Numbered from the stretch's first letter, positions 1 through 15,513 are shown. The stretch is DNA of 64,000 nucleotides from Acanthacorydalis orientalis (GCA_034766995.1 CM068313.1:28497825-28561824), one strand, 5' to 3'. Numbers and translations: made by a program. The notes: generated by a model from the sequence alone, not told the origin.

Positions 1-230
1 AAAACCTTAACTCCAATTTCTTGAGCTTGAATGCTACTTATAGCAGTCCATGTTATTTATATCAATATCTTTCTCAGATAAATCTTTATTATAGTTAGTA
101 TAAGAATGGATATGTGGCTTGTACGACTTACTATTTATTAAAGAAACTCGATGAATGTTCAGAAAAATAAAAATATGATAAATGAAATGTATAAAAAAAA
201 CAAAAATCGACATTAATCGATTCTTTTTTG

Positions 231-273
<43 letters not shown>

Positions 274-1561
274 TTTTCCGTATTTTATAGTTGATATATG
301 ATTTTTTGTATATTTTTATATAAACTTTTTTATTTTCTCTAGATTTTTTATGCTACGAAAAACATTTTCACATTTTTAACTTAAATAAAAAATCAAAATA
401 TTCATTTATTTCCATACTAAATCAATTATAGATAAAAATTTACATAAATATTAGTTTCTTATTTTACCTTGTTTTCAAATACGTTTACATGTGTAATATA
501 TATGGAGATAGATGTATACATATATAGAGAGAAGATAAAATAGGAATGTATTTCGCAGTTAATTGATATATGAAAAAAGTAACCATAATAAAAATCTTAC
601 CTTCAGATTGACAATGTATATAAAAATAAGTGGCTTTTTTACACTTATAAGAATTACTATTCTTATAAAGTATATTCATAGGTAATTGAGAGGTTCAATA
701 AAGAAATGTTGATTTCATAAAAGTAGAAATAAAAAACTTTAAAGTGACTTAATTGAAACACTTAAATTAAGATTCACTACTAAACTGTTGTTCTACGAAT
801 GAACTAACTTAAATATCTTTTTCAAATATAAATATACATTTCTTCAAAAAAAAAACCGTTTCAAATATAAATATTTTTTCGAAATGTGATATATTATACG
901 ATTCTTTGATCTACTATGTTTTGTATATATAAAATTTACAAAATCTAAATCGTTTATATCGTATTATTTATATGCATAAGAAAAATCAAAAGAGCAATAT
1001 ATTTAGAATAAAATCATAAACATTTCAAGCATTGAAAAGTATTCAAAACCGGGAATTAGATACATAAATATAAGTATAAATATAGTAATGATATCAACAG
1101 ATAACTTTTTTATGAAATTGTTTGTTAATTTTTATAATTTATAAATTAAATGTCATGTCAAATATAAATGATTATTTACAATAAAATTAACACGGTTCTA
1201 AAATTTAAAAACAAGTAAGTATAACATTATAAATTAAAGCTGTTAATTCATTTTTACATATGTATACAAGTCAACTTACTTTTACCAAAAAAGGAATACA
1301 CGTTTACAAAATAGAATCAATCAATCAGCAGCGTCAAATTTGAACTCAAGGTACATCAAAAATTATATTTTTTATAAATAATTTTCATCAGAATTTGTAA
1401 AGTAAATTTATTCAGTAATTTACATTTAATATGTTGGAACTAATTAACTGTATTTATAATATAAATGTAGATTTTTATTGATAATTAATTAACTGCGCCA
1501 CTATGAATTGAAAATTGACATTATAAATAAGTATGAAAATTGACATTATAAATAAATAGTA

Positions 1562-1607
<46 letters not shown>

Positions 1608-3071
1608 TCTTTTCATACAACACTAAGAAAATTATGTAAATGAAAATTTTACTAAAATATCTGTCTATACTAATTAATTACTAAAGTGTATATTTTTTTA
1701 ATATATTAATTATGTGTCACATTGTTCAATTTATTTTCTTTTAGATATATAATTTCATTATAAAATTTTATTAAAATAAATTATTTTATTATTATTATCT
1801 AATTTATTTTCAATTCGGGATAAACACAAAATAATCGACTCTAACGACACATAAAGAAATGAAACAAAATATTTAATTTTCTTCGTTAATAAAAACATTC
1901 TTTTCACAACTTCAATTTAAAAAAAAAAATAAAAAATATTAATTTGTTTGTTATCTCAAATATAAAGTCACTAGTATTTAGCAATATTATTATTTATTGA
2001 CAATTACATTATTATAAAATCTAAATTTGTGTAAAAGTACTGTACATAAATAATAATATTTTGATTAATTATTATAATGCATTGAGGTTTTTCATTACGA
2101 TTATATTTAACGTCTCTGTTGTCATAAGACAGTTTGTTTTATTTCTAAACTAGTGAAATATGACTTTGATTGATATTACTATTTAAATCTATTTTTTGCT
2201 ATGGAAATCAATTGTATAAACAGCATAAAAAAACGACCATAACCGAAAACGATGTTTTATAATTAAAAGAAAAAAAAATTTAAAAATATATAAATCTATA
2301 TAAGTACTTTTCTTGCATATTTTTCTTTGATTTAAGTATATTGTCGAAATAATGCATAAGACAACAAACTAAATATAAAGAAAACTAAAAAAAATACATA
2401 TACATACATTCACACACACACACGCGTATATATATATATATATATACTATTTAAGTAAATAGATAGTCGAGAAACGGGATTGATAAGTCTAGACGCTTAA
2501 AATATTTTTATAATGTAAAAAATGGCTATTCGTATATTAAAATAATCTGTACTTCAGCTGTGCCTAAATTACTATTTTACATAATAATTATAATTTGCAC
2601 ACATTCTACAAAACACTCATTTATCATAAATACAAAAAAAAATCTTGATTATTAGTTAACAAAATGAATGTTAATAAACTTGATATCTTGAATAAATATA
2701 ATTTTATAAAAAATTATAACGCCCGAATATTAACAAGTAGACGATCTTAATTAAATGTGTAGCATATTTGATTAACAACCAATATTTTATTTAAATTCCA
2801 ACTACATCAACATAGTAAAAAAATATTAAGAAAGTGACTTCCTTGTTCTAGAAAAAGGTTTCTACAAAACATATATGCTTAATTTAAGTACATACAGATT
2901 TAATTAATAAAACATGAATAATTTTCAAAAAAAAGTCGCAATTATCGTAAGTCTACTAAATGTCAAATAAAAATATGGAAGTGGGAATATGGATTAAATC
3001 CGTCAGGATAAAGTCGATTGATCAAAACGAGGTCAAACATAAGTTATAACGCCATTGATACACACATATAG

Positions 3072-3139
<68 letters not shown>

Positions 3140-3450
3140 TTTAATATATTTTTTAAACATATGCAAATATATATTTTTTTGTAAATGTACACTTCATATA
3201 CAGTTTTTTTTATTTTTTATTATAAATAAAATATAAAGCTGGAGCTGTAAAATCGTACTATGCAAATTATCTATTCATAGTTTCTTTCAGTTTCTTTAAC
3301 CATGTATTCAATAAATAGCTATTTACATAATACATTTGCTTGTAAATAAATATTGATAAAAGAAATGAATTAAAAAGCCTTAAAACAAAATGTCATTTGA
3401 AAAAAAGGATATCTTTTGATAAAACGTTCAAGTATATGTGACGGATATAA

Positions 3451-3492
<42 letters not shown>

Positions 3493-4326
3493 CATTTATT
3501 ACTATATATAATAAAAACTACATTTCCATGTATCCAATTTCATAATATAATATTTTCAATGATAGCCTTCGTATTAACGTTATCAAAATAATCTATAAAA
3601 AATAAGGAAACATAAATATTGATATGATTCCTGTGAACAACGATATTTCAATTTTAATTTACTTATGATCACACGCACGTGTTACAAACAATGTAAAATT
3701 AATGTAGGTCGTCACATAAATGAATCTGAAAGTAATAAGCGTAACTAAAAAAATGTCCGTATCCTCGTATGAATAACATGATCCATTCAACCTTCAACGA
3801 TTACAATTGAAAGTCAATATTTATTGTTTATTAATTCAGTTTATTTTATATTGAATATTTTTTTAATATTGTGTATTTCTGACTCACTTTATTTTGTACA
3901 ATTACAATAGATATTTCAATTATATACGAATACATTTCGTATTTATACCAAATGAATATATTCAAATTACTCGTGATTTTTTAGAAAAGAAATAGATCTA
4001 ATAAACAAAGAGAAAAACGAGTTATCCTTGTTCTATTACAAGTAATCAAGTAATATTTAATTATTTAAATAATAAATTCAATACAGTCAAACTTAATTTA
4101 ATCATGATTCATAACTGTAAAAAACATTTATTAAAGAACTCTTTGATTTTTTCATTTTAATTGAGGAAGTATAAAAATATGTAGAGATTAGTTTATTCAA
4201 AACGACAAATAACATTTATTTTGAATTTAACAAAAAAAAATAATACTAATTTTAATTAAATCAGCCTACGATTACTTCATAATTTTAATTTACATTTAAG
4301 TACATGATGTAGGTTTCTGTAATGCT

Positions 4327-4395
<69 letters not shown>

Positions 4396-4956
4396 CAAGT
4401 ACTTTTTCATTGGCAAAGTTATATCTCTATGTGGACATAAATAATGTAAAATAATATAAATTTCAAATAAATATTTCTAAACTTTTATTATAATAAACAT
4501 TTTTGATGTATGATTTCTTACTACTTAATACTTTAACAACAAATTTAAATGCAATACAATCAAACCTCCGACATCAGTGCCTTTTTTCTAAAATGAATCT
4601 ATAAATGAATATGGTAAAACTTTTTTTATAAAATAAAGATTCATTGAAATATATGAGGCTTATAATTAATCAAGTAGGCACACATTGTTATTAGTTTTTA
4701 TTTTAATTATAAAATTATTTCATTTGGTTATAATTTGATATACCTTTTAGAATTATTTTACAATGAAAATAAATTCTTATACAGAACGTTTATTAAATAA
4801 ATCAAATAACAGTTGTTAACTTTTCTGATTTCAAGAAGAAACGTAAATTGAATTTTCACACCCTCACAAAAGAAGGATATGACAATACATACAGAATACA
4901 TGAGTTCCATAAGTCAATTTACGTCTTTTTACAGATGTATTTTTGAAGTCTATACG

Positions 4957-5020
<64 letters not shown>

Positions 5021-5102
5021 TATAAACATACGAAATATAAAAGAACCGTAACAATTTAAAAAGCCACTATCAGTTCATAAAGGTTTCAATTCTCAAAATA
5101 AA

Positions 5103-5141
<39 letters not shown>

Positions 5142-5829
5142 AACAAACAATAAAGACAAGATTTTTTTTAATTTCAATTACAAAGGTGCACATTTATATA
5201 ATCATATTTTAATCTATTTATTGTTATGACAGTTGAGACACTTATAACCCTAGATCAAACAATGAAAGTCTTACATTAGTGGTAAAAAAGTATCCTGCAG
5301 ACGTAACGAGAATTTCACATTATCCTAAATGTTTTTTATTTAAAATAAACCAAATACTAACTGAACTTAACACTCACCAAATTTTATTTAATTGAATATT
5401 ATTATCTACATTATGTTTAATTAGATAATTTTAATAAAACGCTAGTAAACATATAATTCTAGTTAAATTAATATATAAAAATACAATCTTTATTGAAAAA
5501 ATACAACTGTTAACTAATTAAATTAAATTTATCAGGATATCTCCTACTTTAAAAAAAAAAAAACAATTCTTTAGAAGTGAATTGTTTTTCATTATTTTTA
5601 TACATTATTAATCTTACTAACATCTGCATAATTAATATTTTACAGTACAATTTTCCGAATTCAATAATTACATAAAAGTGAAATATATCACTGAATTTCC
5701 AAACTGTTCTATTACATTTTCTTATATGAGTTGCCAATTTTCTTATAATGCATTCAAACAATCAAATTTTATTTTGATTAAATGTTATTTGATCCAAAAA
5801 AATTTCTATATTAAAGTAATAATTGTTTG
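1..5829. other. AT-rich non-coding region
   Basis: No gene seen. It holds (TA)n runs at 232-270, 1566-1604, 2411-2446 (with CA), 3075-3137, 3455-3486, 4330-4390, 4959-5018 and 5108-5139. The few short ORFs are Ile/Tyr/Lys-rich and look like chance. Confidence 0.6.
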
Positions 5830-6694
5830 TTTCATGCCTGTGATACAGTTATAAGTGCTATTGATTTTATTTCTCTTTTTCAAATTATCCATCAACAAAA
5901 TTCTCTGTGCATCCCAAAAAACTGAAGCCATTACTTTTCCTGCCAATGGACTAGCTTTGAACTTATTTGGTAGCCTATCTCGTCTTTTAGTCCACTGTTT
6001 CGACTACTCTTTGGACTCGGGTATATGTTGATGAATCTAAATCTCATCAGTTGTCACAAACTATCATAAAAAAATCTTTTTATTACTCTGCATCATGGCT
6101 AAGCAATCTTTTAAATCCTAGTATCGTGTGTTTTTAGTTCATAGTCAGCATTCGCGGCACCCATCTCGCCAACATTTTTGACATGCCCAAATTTTCAATT
6201 AAAATAAAATGTATGCTGTCAGTCGATATGCTCAAAGCCTCTACTATTCGTGCACCTCCACTAACCGGTCATTCAACATCATATCGTGCACTGTATCGAC
6301 ATTTCTGCGATAACTGACGTTGAAGACCTACCTCTGCTGGGGTCATCTTCGATGGATTTTTTGCCTCTTCTAAATTCAGCAGCCCATTTTGCTACTGTGG
6401 CATACTCTGAGAAGAAGTCACCGTGCATGCAAAGCATCTTTTCAAAAATGTAGGTAACACTCATACCATCCTAAACTAAAAATTCAATAACCGCACGATG
6501 TTTTAATTTATCCATTTCACAAAAATAGTCAAACACTTCTATTTAGATTCCTGTCAAAGTTAAACTAAGAAGTGTTTTGTGCTCAATTTTTTACAGGCCA
6601 CAAATCAAAAATGCCAGTTTAAGAAATAAATACTTTCAAGTCTCCTCAACCGCCATCTATATGTCACTTCTATAAAGTTTTTGACACCCCCTCA
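5830..6694 (-). mobile_element. Truncated mariner (DD34D-type), 5' end present
   Basis: The minus strand reads as a mariner with its transposase-start side intact and the distal third lost. The outer end at 6694 reads TGAGGGGGTGTCAAAAAC and is bordered by a TA at 6695-6696, as mariner ends are. No partner inverted repeat is seen near 5.8 kb, so the break is placed at about 5830 where transposase similarity stops. It is an old, immobile fragment. Confidence 0.8.
5840..6515 (-). pseudogene. Mariner transposase relic, N-terminal two thirds
   Basis: On the minus strand the relic starts at an ATG at 6515 (MDKLKHRAVIEFLV), followed by the helix-turn-helix domain with YATVAKWAAEFRRG and the SIEDDP motif, typical of mariner transposases. 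Further on come a degraded first catalytic block (DE followed by a stop where TW is expected, then IHQH) and the AGKVMASVFWDAQ motif. There are several stops and frame shifts. The block with the second and third catalytic Asp is absent, so no active enzyme can be made. Confidence 0.8.
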
Positions 6695-9249
6695 TAGTCT
6701 ATGTCTATTTTATTATAAAAAGTTAAATTTTATAAAAAGTTTCAGTGCACTAAGAATTGCTAACTACTGTAACTTGCTTACTGTAATTTTAAATTTATAA
6801 GAGTTCTTACGCTCCTAACCCCTGCGAGTGTGGAGGGCCGGCTGTATTTAAAATTATTTGTATTTTGAGTGATTACATTTGAAATTATATTATATATACT
6901 TCTCTACCTTCAAACATAAACCAATGATATAGTTTTTCTTTAGGTATTACCCTTTTTTAACTTTTACATTCATTGATACATACAAATAAACACATTCATA
7001 TATATGACAGAAAAGATAATAAATTATTTATGAATATTATATGTTACATAAATAATTAAATACAAAATAAATGTAACATTTATAATAAAAATAATTTGTT
7101 TCTTGTTTTACTGCAAAAAGCATATCCTAATTAAAATATTAATACTTAATATCCGTATGCACAGCGCGTGTTACAAACATACAGTTTATGTTACATAGAT
7201 AATCCAATAAAAAATTATCATATATAATTTGACCTTCGATACAATTAGTACAGTATTTTATAACAAATGACAATTAATTGTGTATATCCTTGTTGCATGT
7301 CAATCAATTTCTACAGTCATGATACAGAAGAATATAAGGATATATTTTCGTAAAATTGATTAATGCTTCTAAATGAAAAGTGTTATATTTATGAGGCTCA
7401 TATTAATAAATCGTAAACACATCTCACGTCATTTTTATATCCGATGCCGCATTTATCGAATTAGGTCAAGATACCAATGCCATTTATTTCAATTCATATA
7501 TTAATATTTTATTTAGCCTTTATTTTTCATTACTTTTTTTAATATAAAATGATTATGAATAAAAAATATGCATACATTTTTATTTTTTTTTAAACTGCGT
7601 TATTTAATTTTATGTGCGTTTGTACATAAATATTCATTAATAAAATTATACTGAAACATAAAATTATTTATAAATATTTAATATAAAAATTGATCGTATA
7701 ATCAATATTCTCAATTATATATTTATTAATTTTATTAAAAATATTTTTACTGTACTTTTTGCATCATTTTAATGCACAATACTTTTCTGATACTGTGGCT
7801 AAAATCGCAATTCACAAATAAATTCTTTTTTCATCCCATAAATCACAAAAAAAAATTTCGATCAAAAATATTCAACAATTTGGTGTAGTTTGTAGGCGTG
7901 AAAAAAAATCCTTTGTGAATGAAAATTATTTTAATAGTTCATTTAATAAAATATTGTGAAAATTTTGAAACAATGTCTTTTTCTGGAAGAACACTTAAAT
8001 CCTCAACTTAAGCTTAGAATTAATTATTTCAATTTTTCAATCGACAAATATACTTTTAAACTGTTATTTGCACATATCTATTAATGAAATATAGCACTAA
8101 AACAGATACAAATATTTCATTTCATCCAAATAGCCTGTAAGAATTTCAATGCTAAAATTTAATATTTACAATATGAAAGTACATAAGGAAATATATAAGA
8201 TATATTCTTCTATGACCCATCAAAATAATCCTATCAATCAGTCAAATCAAATACATCCATTAACTAATAAATGATTCATTTTTAATTAAGATGTTATGAC
8301 CATATTATTATGTTAATTTTTGTATCTATATAGAGAGAGAGGAAGAAAAAAGAATTTAAATTTTTATTTATTTCTACAACATTAACAAATGTAACCTTTA
8401 ATAGCTTCTTCCACAAGGTGTTTGTTGTTCTGCAACTACTTAAAAATTGGAATATTTTTAAATATTTAATTTTAAAACAGATCTAATAGTTCATTAAATT
8501 ATATGTCTACAATAGAACTCACTGCATGTAAATTAATTAGTGTAAACCTAAAAGAAAACCTGTATCTAAACAGATTATTATCAGCTAAAAAAATAGGTAA
8601 ACCCATCTATTATTATAAAAGATTAGTTCATTCATTTATTTTTGATTTTTTAATTTCTATGTTCAGTAACTTCAAAAATAATTGGTTTTATTATTTTTTA
8701 TAATAAAAATCAACTAATTCGAAATAAACATCAATTTAATATGAACATAGTAGTTCATAAAAATGCACGGTCAACATTAGAGGAAAATTGAAAACAACCT
8801 TCAATGTTCAAGTAAAACAGAAATATATTTTCAAAAGTATACACATCATTACTTAAATGTAAACCAGTCTATTTAGTTTATGTAGATATTCACTCTTTTA
8901 TTTCACTGCAAATTGTGCTCCAGCTTTATCCTAGCTGAAGCTTTTCACCGCATTAAACAACTCTTTGATACAAACGCTTACTGCACGCCTTTGTGATTAT
9001 ACGATACAAACAAGAACATACGGGTATATGTAATTTTAACAAAATTCTAATTAATTATTGAAAAAGTTAATATAATCGACTCTCCAAATGGTTTATTAAA
9101 AATCATTACATATCTTCTATATTGAAGTACAGTTCTGCAATATATATTCAATTATTACCATTAGTTTCTATTATTATTTTCTGTAAAATGCATATAATTT
9201 CACAATAAAAGAGTTTATTTTAAAATTATATAAATATATATATATATAT

Positions 9250-9272
9250 CTGAGGGGGGTGTTTTAAATATT
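9250..9272. mobile_element. Possible solo mariner terminus
   Basis: A short (TA)n run is followed by CTGAGGGGGGTGTTTTAAAT, close to the mariner ends seen at 6694 (TGAGGGGGTGT) and 24854 (TGAGAGGTGTTTT). No transposase remnant or partner end lies nearby. It could be a remnant left after deletion, or chance. Confidence 0.25.
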
Positions 9273-9985
9273 GTAATCATGCATCTTAAAAACGAAAGTT
9301 ATAAAAACATTAATTTGTAGTACAGCCACGATATACATAATAATAATAATAAATGTTGTCGTTGTTTTATTGCATTTATATTAATTTCGGAAATATTTTC
9401 ACTTGCTATAAAATCTTAAATTGAAAAAAAAAACTTTTAGGACAAAATACAGTAAAATATGAATTTTTTGGATATATTATATACTTTAATACTGTTTTTA
9501 ATTAGATAGTAAGAATTTCAGAAAAATGATGATAACTAAAGAGTAATTTATGTTAGAAAATGAGATAAAATAATTACCAAAATTAATTTGAAAATTATTA
9601 GTATTCATATAAATTATAACTAACATCAATAATAAGTCTCGATTTAGTATTATCAGCTCTCAAGAAACCGTTTTCGTTGTAATGTGAGCAAATATTTGTC
9701 TATCATTTGAATATATACATCGTGTTGTCATTACCATAATGTTGATTTGTAGCCAACGGCATATAAGTTGAAATCGTTGCTTTCAATTTTTTTTTATGTA
9801 AAAAAAATATGAAAAATACGAATATTTCAATACTTAACATAATTACTCTTGACAGCATTCAAAATGATCACAAATTCAAAATGGATATTAATGTTTTTTG
9901 ACACTAATTATTGATAAAATCGTATATTGTTACAAGGGTAGGATTCTGTTGCCTAAAAAGATTATTATTAGACTTAAAGTGTAAT

Positions 9986-10038
<53 letters not shown>

Positions 10039-10941
10039 TTTAACTTGTCTTTATACAATTTAACTTAGATTTTACATTTAAAAACATATCAATATAATCT
10101 CCCTTATTTCAATGCAGTTTTTACATTTTGTATTAAGAGAATCTGTAACACTGAAAATATTCACAAGAATAGTTTTCACAATGTCGGAAAGATCTGAAGA
10201 GTTTTATTTCATTTTGATGAATGTTTCCCTAAATATCATTTTACAATTTTAAAATCAAGAAAAGAACAGCTAAAAACTAAATATAGTCTATAAAATAAAT
10301 ATTTAATATCTATAAAGTCACATTTACAAATACTAACGTTATGACAGCCATGTAAACCAGAGTATTAAGGCATAAGAAATGGACTTTACAGCTAATTTTT
10401 CCTTGATACTTTTCCACGACGACTTGACGCATGTGGTACAGAAAATCAAAATAACATAATATAATTTGTAATCCCAACAATTCAAAGGATTATTTCTACT
10501 TCTTTTGAATTTTTTTAGTAACCAATTAATATTTTTCGGTAATTTCATTGGATCCCTTTTTAGATAATGATTTGGGTATAGGATTATAAAATAAACTCTT
10601 AGAGCAGTTCACCACTTGGAATTTTTGGATGAGGCTTATAGTTCTATACACCTATCTTACATTAAAAGTTAGAATTCCTAAATAAAACAATTAAAAAAAA
10701 GATATTCTTCTACACAATTCCTTTCGCTTTTAGTTGACGGCCACTGATTGTAACTTTTTCCACTAAATCAATATTATATTGAGTTGTCACTGTAATCAGA
10801 TTTAAATCAAGTCACTCATCTTAGACTGACTCTCTTCTTCAACAAAGTTTAAACAGTCTTCAAGAATTAACTACAATAGAGTAGTGACCTTAAATAGAAT
10901 TCATTCTTTCATGGACTTTGTCATTACAAGGTCATATACGA

Positions 10942-10991
<50 letters not shown>

Positions 10992-11551
10992 ACATAATTT
11001 TTCTCTGAAAAATAAGTGAAATATGTACTTTTATATTAATGATTGTTTTTATATCCTTGTATATTTAATTAACTTTGAACCAAAAGAACGATGATTCATT
11101 TTATAAATTATCAAGAATCAATGAATCATTAGACAATATATATATATATATATATATATACATACATGTGGTCAATAACGCATATTGTCATAAATGATAT
11201 TAATTCAAGGGTACCAGCTAATATCAGTAATTAAAAAAATACAATATCTCAACCACATCAACCACAATATTCTATATAGTTGTGTTCAAAACAGGTTAAA
11301 TGTTCTTATATAAATTTTTGATATGTCAATAAAGAAAGAAATAAATGCCAAATTTAATTTAAATTGTGAAGTTATATTTTATTTTCCAGTTCTTTTAGGT
11401 AAATAAAAAAATATTAATAAAAATATTTCTTTTCAAATACTATTATTATTTAACACTTTTGTAAACATTAAATTTAATTATTTTTACATAATTTCAGAAC
11501 AGATTACAATATTAAAACTTCTTATAATGTTATAAAAATAAAAGAAAGTCC

Positions 11552-11776
11552 TTACATAAACATTATTTTGCATGGTGTAAAAAGAGGATCACTCAGAGCT
11601 ACAATGTTTACTTCATGAATGTATATAAAGTTGAAAGCACGTCGACCGTAAAAGCTACTTAATGAAAAAGTTTTCAATACCCCTTCGAAGACTTTAAAAT
11701 TTCCGTATACCTTTTTAATGTCTATTACTGGTTCGAAGTATTCGCACTTATGAAAAGTAAAAAAAATATATATCAA
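11552..11776 (-). other. Unidentified minus-strand ORF (74 codons), possible relic
   Basis: The frame carries FHKCEYFEPVIDIKKVYG followed by FKVFEGVLKTF and a GRRAFNFIYIHEVN stretch, with mixed residues and better codon balance than the Ile/Tyr/Lys-rich chance ORFs nearby. I recognise no family. It may be a piece of an old transposon or a chance ORF. Confidence 0.2.
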
Positions 11777-11961
11777 TTTATTGCAAATTCTTAATAAAAA
11801 AATGTATCAAAAAATATAAAAGCCCTGATTTATTCCCATTATATTTTAAATAATTACATTAACTTTACAGTTTATCTCATGATAGAAAAGTTGGTCATAT
11901 TAAAAATATATAAAGTTTGCTTATTACTTAAGATTTTTTTGTGAATTATTATTTGCACCCA

Positions 11962-11964
<3 letters not shown>

Positions 11965-12040
<76 letters not shown>
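11965..12040. repeat. (TA)n(CA)n microsatellite
   Basis: About 68 bp of (TA)n followed by a short (CA)n, one of the longest tracts in the window. Confidence 0.9.
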
Positions 12041-12041
<1 letters not shown>

Positions 12042-13336
12042 TGTGTAATCGACTTCCAATATTATATTTTATAAATTAAACTAACTTAATTTTTTTTATA
12101 TATTAATGTGTACATATTAATGTACATAATCAGTAATTGAATCATATATCCTTCAAATGATAAAAAGAGAGCATTGTATTGTCATATTATAAAAAATACT
12201 ATCAATTTTTTTAAATATCATATTTTTTATATGTAAGTATTTAAAATTTTATTTCCTTCTCAAGCCTATAATCAATTGCAGTAAGTGCAGCACACATACA
12301 TTTCGAATGTTTAAAATAAGAATTTATTTCATTAGACATTTCATTCTAATTGCATATGTGTTCTTTTTGTAATATTAATTAGTTATAGTGTTTCTTTTCT
12401 GCAAAAGATTTATAATTTATATGTTTACTTAATACACTTTTGTAATATAGTTTACATATTTTATCCTGCACTATACACATATTAATGAACTCTGTAATTT
12501 ATTAAGCCATACTTTCACTTTTAGAATTTAATAGTACTAATTCGAATCCTACCTTAGTTCAGATTTTATCAATTGTATAATAAAAAATGTACTAATTATA
12601 ATTTGTAATCTACATTTATTATACCTCGTAATTAATTATATGGTTAATTTTCCATTATATAATTAAATAATTTTTTTTAAATTATGGCTATATTCGAAAA
12701 TTTGATACCAGTATTTAAAAATATCCATACATTTCATATCCTTTTTTTCGCTCTTTGAGAAGATTTTTTAATTTTCTTATATTTTAATAAGTCATCTTAA
12801 GAATTTTTAGATCAAAATAATTATAAATGAAATAAAAATGACAAAAAGTTATAAATTAATGAAAAATAAAATCAACAATTATTTAAAAATATTACGTAAT
12901 TAAATATTTTACTCTAGTAAAATAAATGCAGCGTATTTTCAACATAACTTTTTTGTGACCTTAAACCTTTTTTTTATTTTAATGACAAACTTTATAAAAA
13001 AATATATACAAGACATATAAGGTCGAAAAGTTATATATTACGTCGAAACATTTATTTATACACACCATACATGAAAATATTCCTTATTTACACAAAAAGA
13101 TAACGAATTATTAATTAAAATCAAATAAGGTGTTAAAATTACATTAATACTTAATTCAATCAATCAAAACAAGACTTAATAATTTATTATGATTTGAAAA
13201 CATATTTCTTTACAATACCTTATCATTTTAGTTATGAAAGTAGTTTAGATACAAATAAAAAATTAACTACTTAATAATTTGCTAAACAGCGACAACTACC
13301 ATGAATATAATTAAAAAAAAAAACACAGAAACACGT

Positions 13337-13390
<54 letters not shown>

Positions 13391-13498
13391 TGCCTGTATT
13401 GACATTAATGTATTCAAGTGAACTTTGTTCGAACATTTACTGAAGTACGAAACTGATTTTCATGCCTTCAACTTGACCGAAGTCAATATGAAATCATT

Positions 13499-13520
13499 GC
13501 AATTATACATGTACTATACG

Positions 13521-13568
<48 letters not shown>

Positions 13569-13594
13569 ATTATACATGTACTATACGTATTATA

Positions 13595-13653
<59 letters not shown>
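13499..13653. repeat. Tandem duplication containing (TA)n
   Basis: A segment beginning GCAATTATACATGTACTATA is present at 13499 and again at 13566, each followed by CGTATTATAT and a long (TA)n run. The repeat period is 67 bp. It is a recent segmental slip of a unique 28-30 bp unit together with its microsatellite. Confidence 0.75.
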
Positions 13654-13655
<2 letters not shown>

Positions 13656-14115
13656 AATTTATAGTATTTTAATTATTACTTAGTTTAAAAATATATATTG
13701 TATTCTACAGATTTATATTAGCGAAATTATTAAAACATTTTAAAATAGTATACTAAATTAAATTACTAATTAATAACTCTAGAACCAGTTTATTAATTAT
13801 TATTTAGATCGTATTAAATGTTAACATACCAATTTTGTTTTAAAAAATCCTTAGCATTACTATTCTTATAAATATCAAGCAACATTCTAAATAAGTGTCT
13901 TATTCTATTACCTTTATGATTTTAATAAGTAAGTATTGGCGTACATAGTTGTCCTTATATCTTAAATGGGAACAAAATCTATTTAAAATTGGCTATATAA
14001 TGTAAGTAATTCATTAAAATACACAAGTATTCTTTATCTTCCTAGATGTTATTCACTTATATGCAACTGCATACGTAAAAGTCGCCTTATAAATCAACAA
14101 TTAATTTTATACTCG

Positions 14116-14163
<48 letters not shown>

Positions 14164-14809
14164 GTATACATATATAAATTTCAAAAAGCAATATTTTTTT
14201 GGTTTTAATGTTATGTACCACATATAAACATTTTTATTTGTAATCATTAGTTTGTTTAAAAACCATACACTAGTAATTATTGCTTATTGACTTTTTTTAA
14301 ATTACCAATGTAAATTAAATATCTAAATTACAAAACACACATAAATTAAATAGTAGAACTTAATAGTATTCAAGAAAATAATATAACTCGTCAGTATAAT
14401 GAAAATATCTATTCAATTCTAATTAGGAAAATAATCAGTTAATAGAGTTACGAGATTGTGATTAATATCAATATGATTGATGTACATAGGAAATAAAAGT
14501 ACTTATGTATAAAAACTTGTACATATAAATAACATAATAAAATCTTTCATTAGTCTCGTTAGGTATTTAAATATTTTAATTTTTACGCATTTAGTTAAAC
14601 ATTACTTCTTATTACAACAATTTGTGTAATGTAGGTCAAAAAATAATTCAAATTCTGTTCAAGTATAATGTAGTAAATAAATCAAGTTCTATCTGAGTGA
14701 ACATCAAAAGTACTTTGAGTTTAAATAAATAAATAATTACAACATCCTGAATGTCAGACGCTGAAACCCTTACAAATATTTAAATTAATCAGTATAGAAA
14801 TGGTTTCCT

Positions 14810-14851
<42 letters not shown>

Positions 14852-15453
14852 AAAGAGATACGGAGAGAGAGAAAGTGAGATATGTTATAAAAAAGACGAT
14901 GTTCTACATATATTCTTACTAATCATACCAAAAAATATTAAATAGACTGTAAATCCTAATTAGTCTCTTTAAAAATAATTTTCACATCTAAGCATGCACT
15001 TGATTCTATCCATTTGTCACTTTCAGTAACGGTCGAAAAATTATTTTTCTATAATTACTTTTCAACATTCTACCATAACTTTATCTATTTCTTAAACTGA
15101 TTCGACTCTCTTCTTTCGTAGTTACATTTATTTAAAATAATAGCCAAAAATTGCTCAGTACTTAATCATAAAAAAACCACGACATCTCATCTTCAGTTAA
15201 TTCAAAACCGACATGAAAGCAATTAAATCATTTGTGAAATTAAATTTTACTCGCCATAGTAACATCAGCCGGGGTTCTCAGTTGTATTTTTTTGTTTTAT
15301 TATTTTTTTTTACATACATTAATTGCTAATTTTTACCTTTCTACATTATAATAAATACATGGACTATATAATTTTCGGAATAATAATACTGTAGATTGTC
15401 ATTCATTAGTTATTTTGATGTATATACCACACATGCATTACTATATTTCTTGA

Positions 15454-15512
<59 letters not shown>
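15454..15512. repeat. (CA)n(TA)n microsatellite
   Basis: (CA)n turns directly into (TA)n and stops at the left end of the rosa-like element. No CA stretch exists on the other side of the element, so the CA part lay left of the insertion point. Confidence 0.9.

Positions 15513-15513
<1 letters not shown>

Larger units (their letters stand above)
6697..15453. other. AT-rich non-coding region
   Basis: No gene recognised. A 35-bp GC patch (CCCCTGCGAGTGTGGAGGGC at about 6819) stands out just past the truncated mariner. (TA)n runs occur at 9984-10035, 10943-10988, 11138-11160, 13339-13389, 14118-14158 and 14814-14848, besides the arrays listed separately. Confidence 0.55.

Noticed and set aside
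3923..3942. A 20-bp string TATACGAATACATTTCGTAT occurring here and at 19891-19910, each a small hairpin
   Set aside because: One such match between two places is plausible by chance in 64 kb of AT-rich DNA, and the flanks do not match.
12538..12556. TTCGAATCC-like B-box strings at 12.54 kb and 44.17 kb as possible tRNA genes
   Set aside because: No A-box, anticodon stem or acceptor stem could be built around either of them.
13425..13664. ORFs made of Tyr-Ile repeats across (TA)n tracts throughout the window
   Set aside because: A (TA)n tract is open in every frame and gives Ile-Tyr repeats. These ORFs reflect the microsatellite and not genes.
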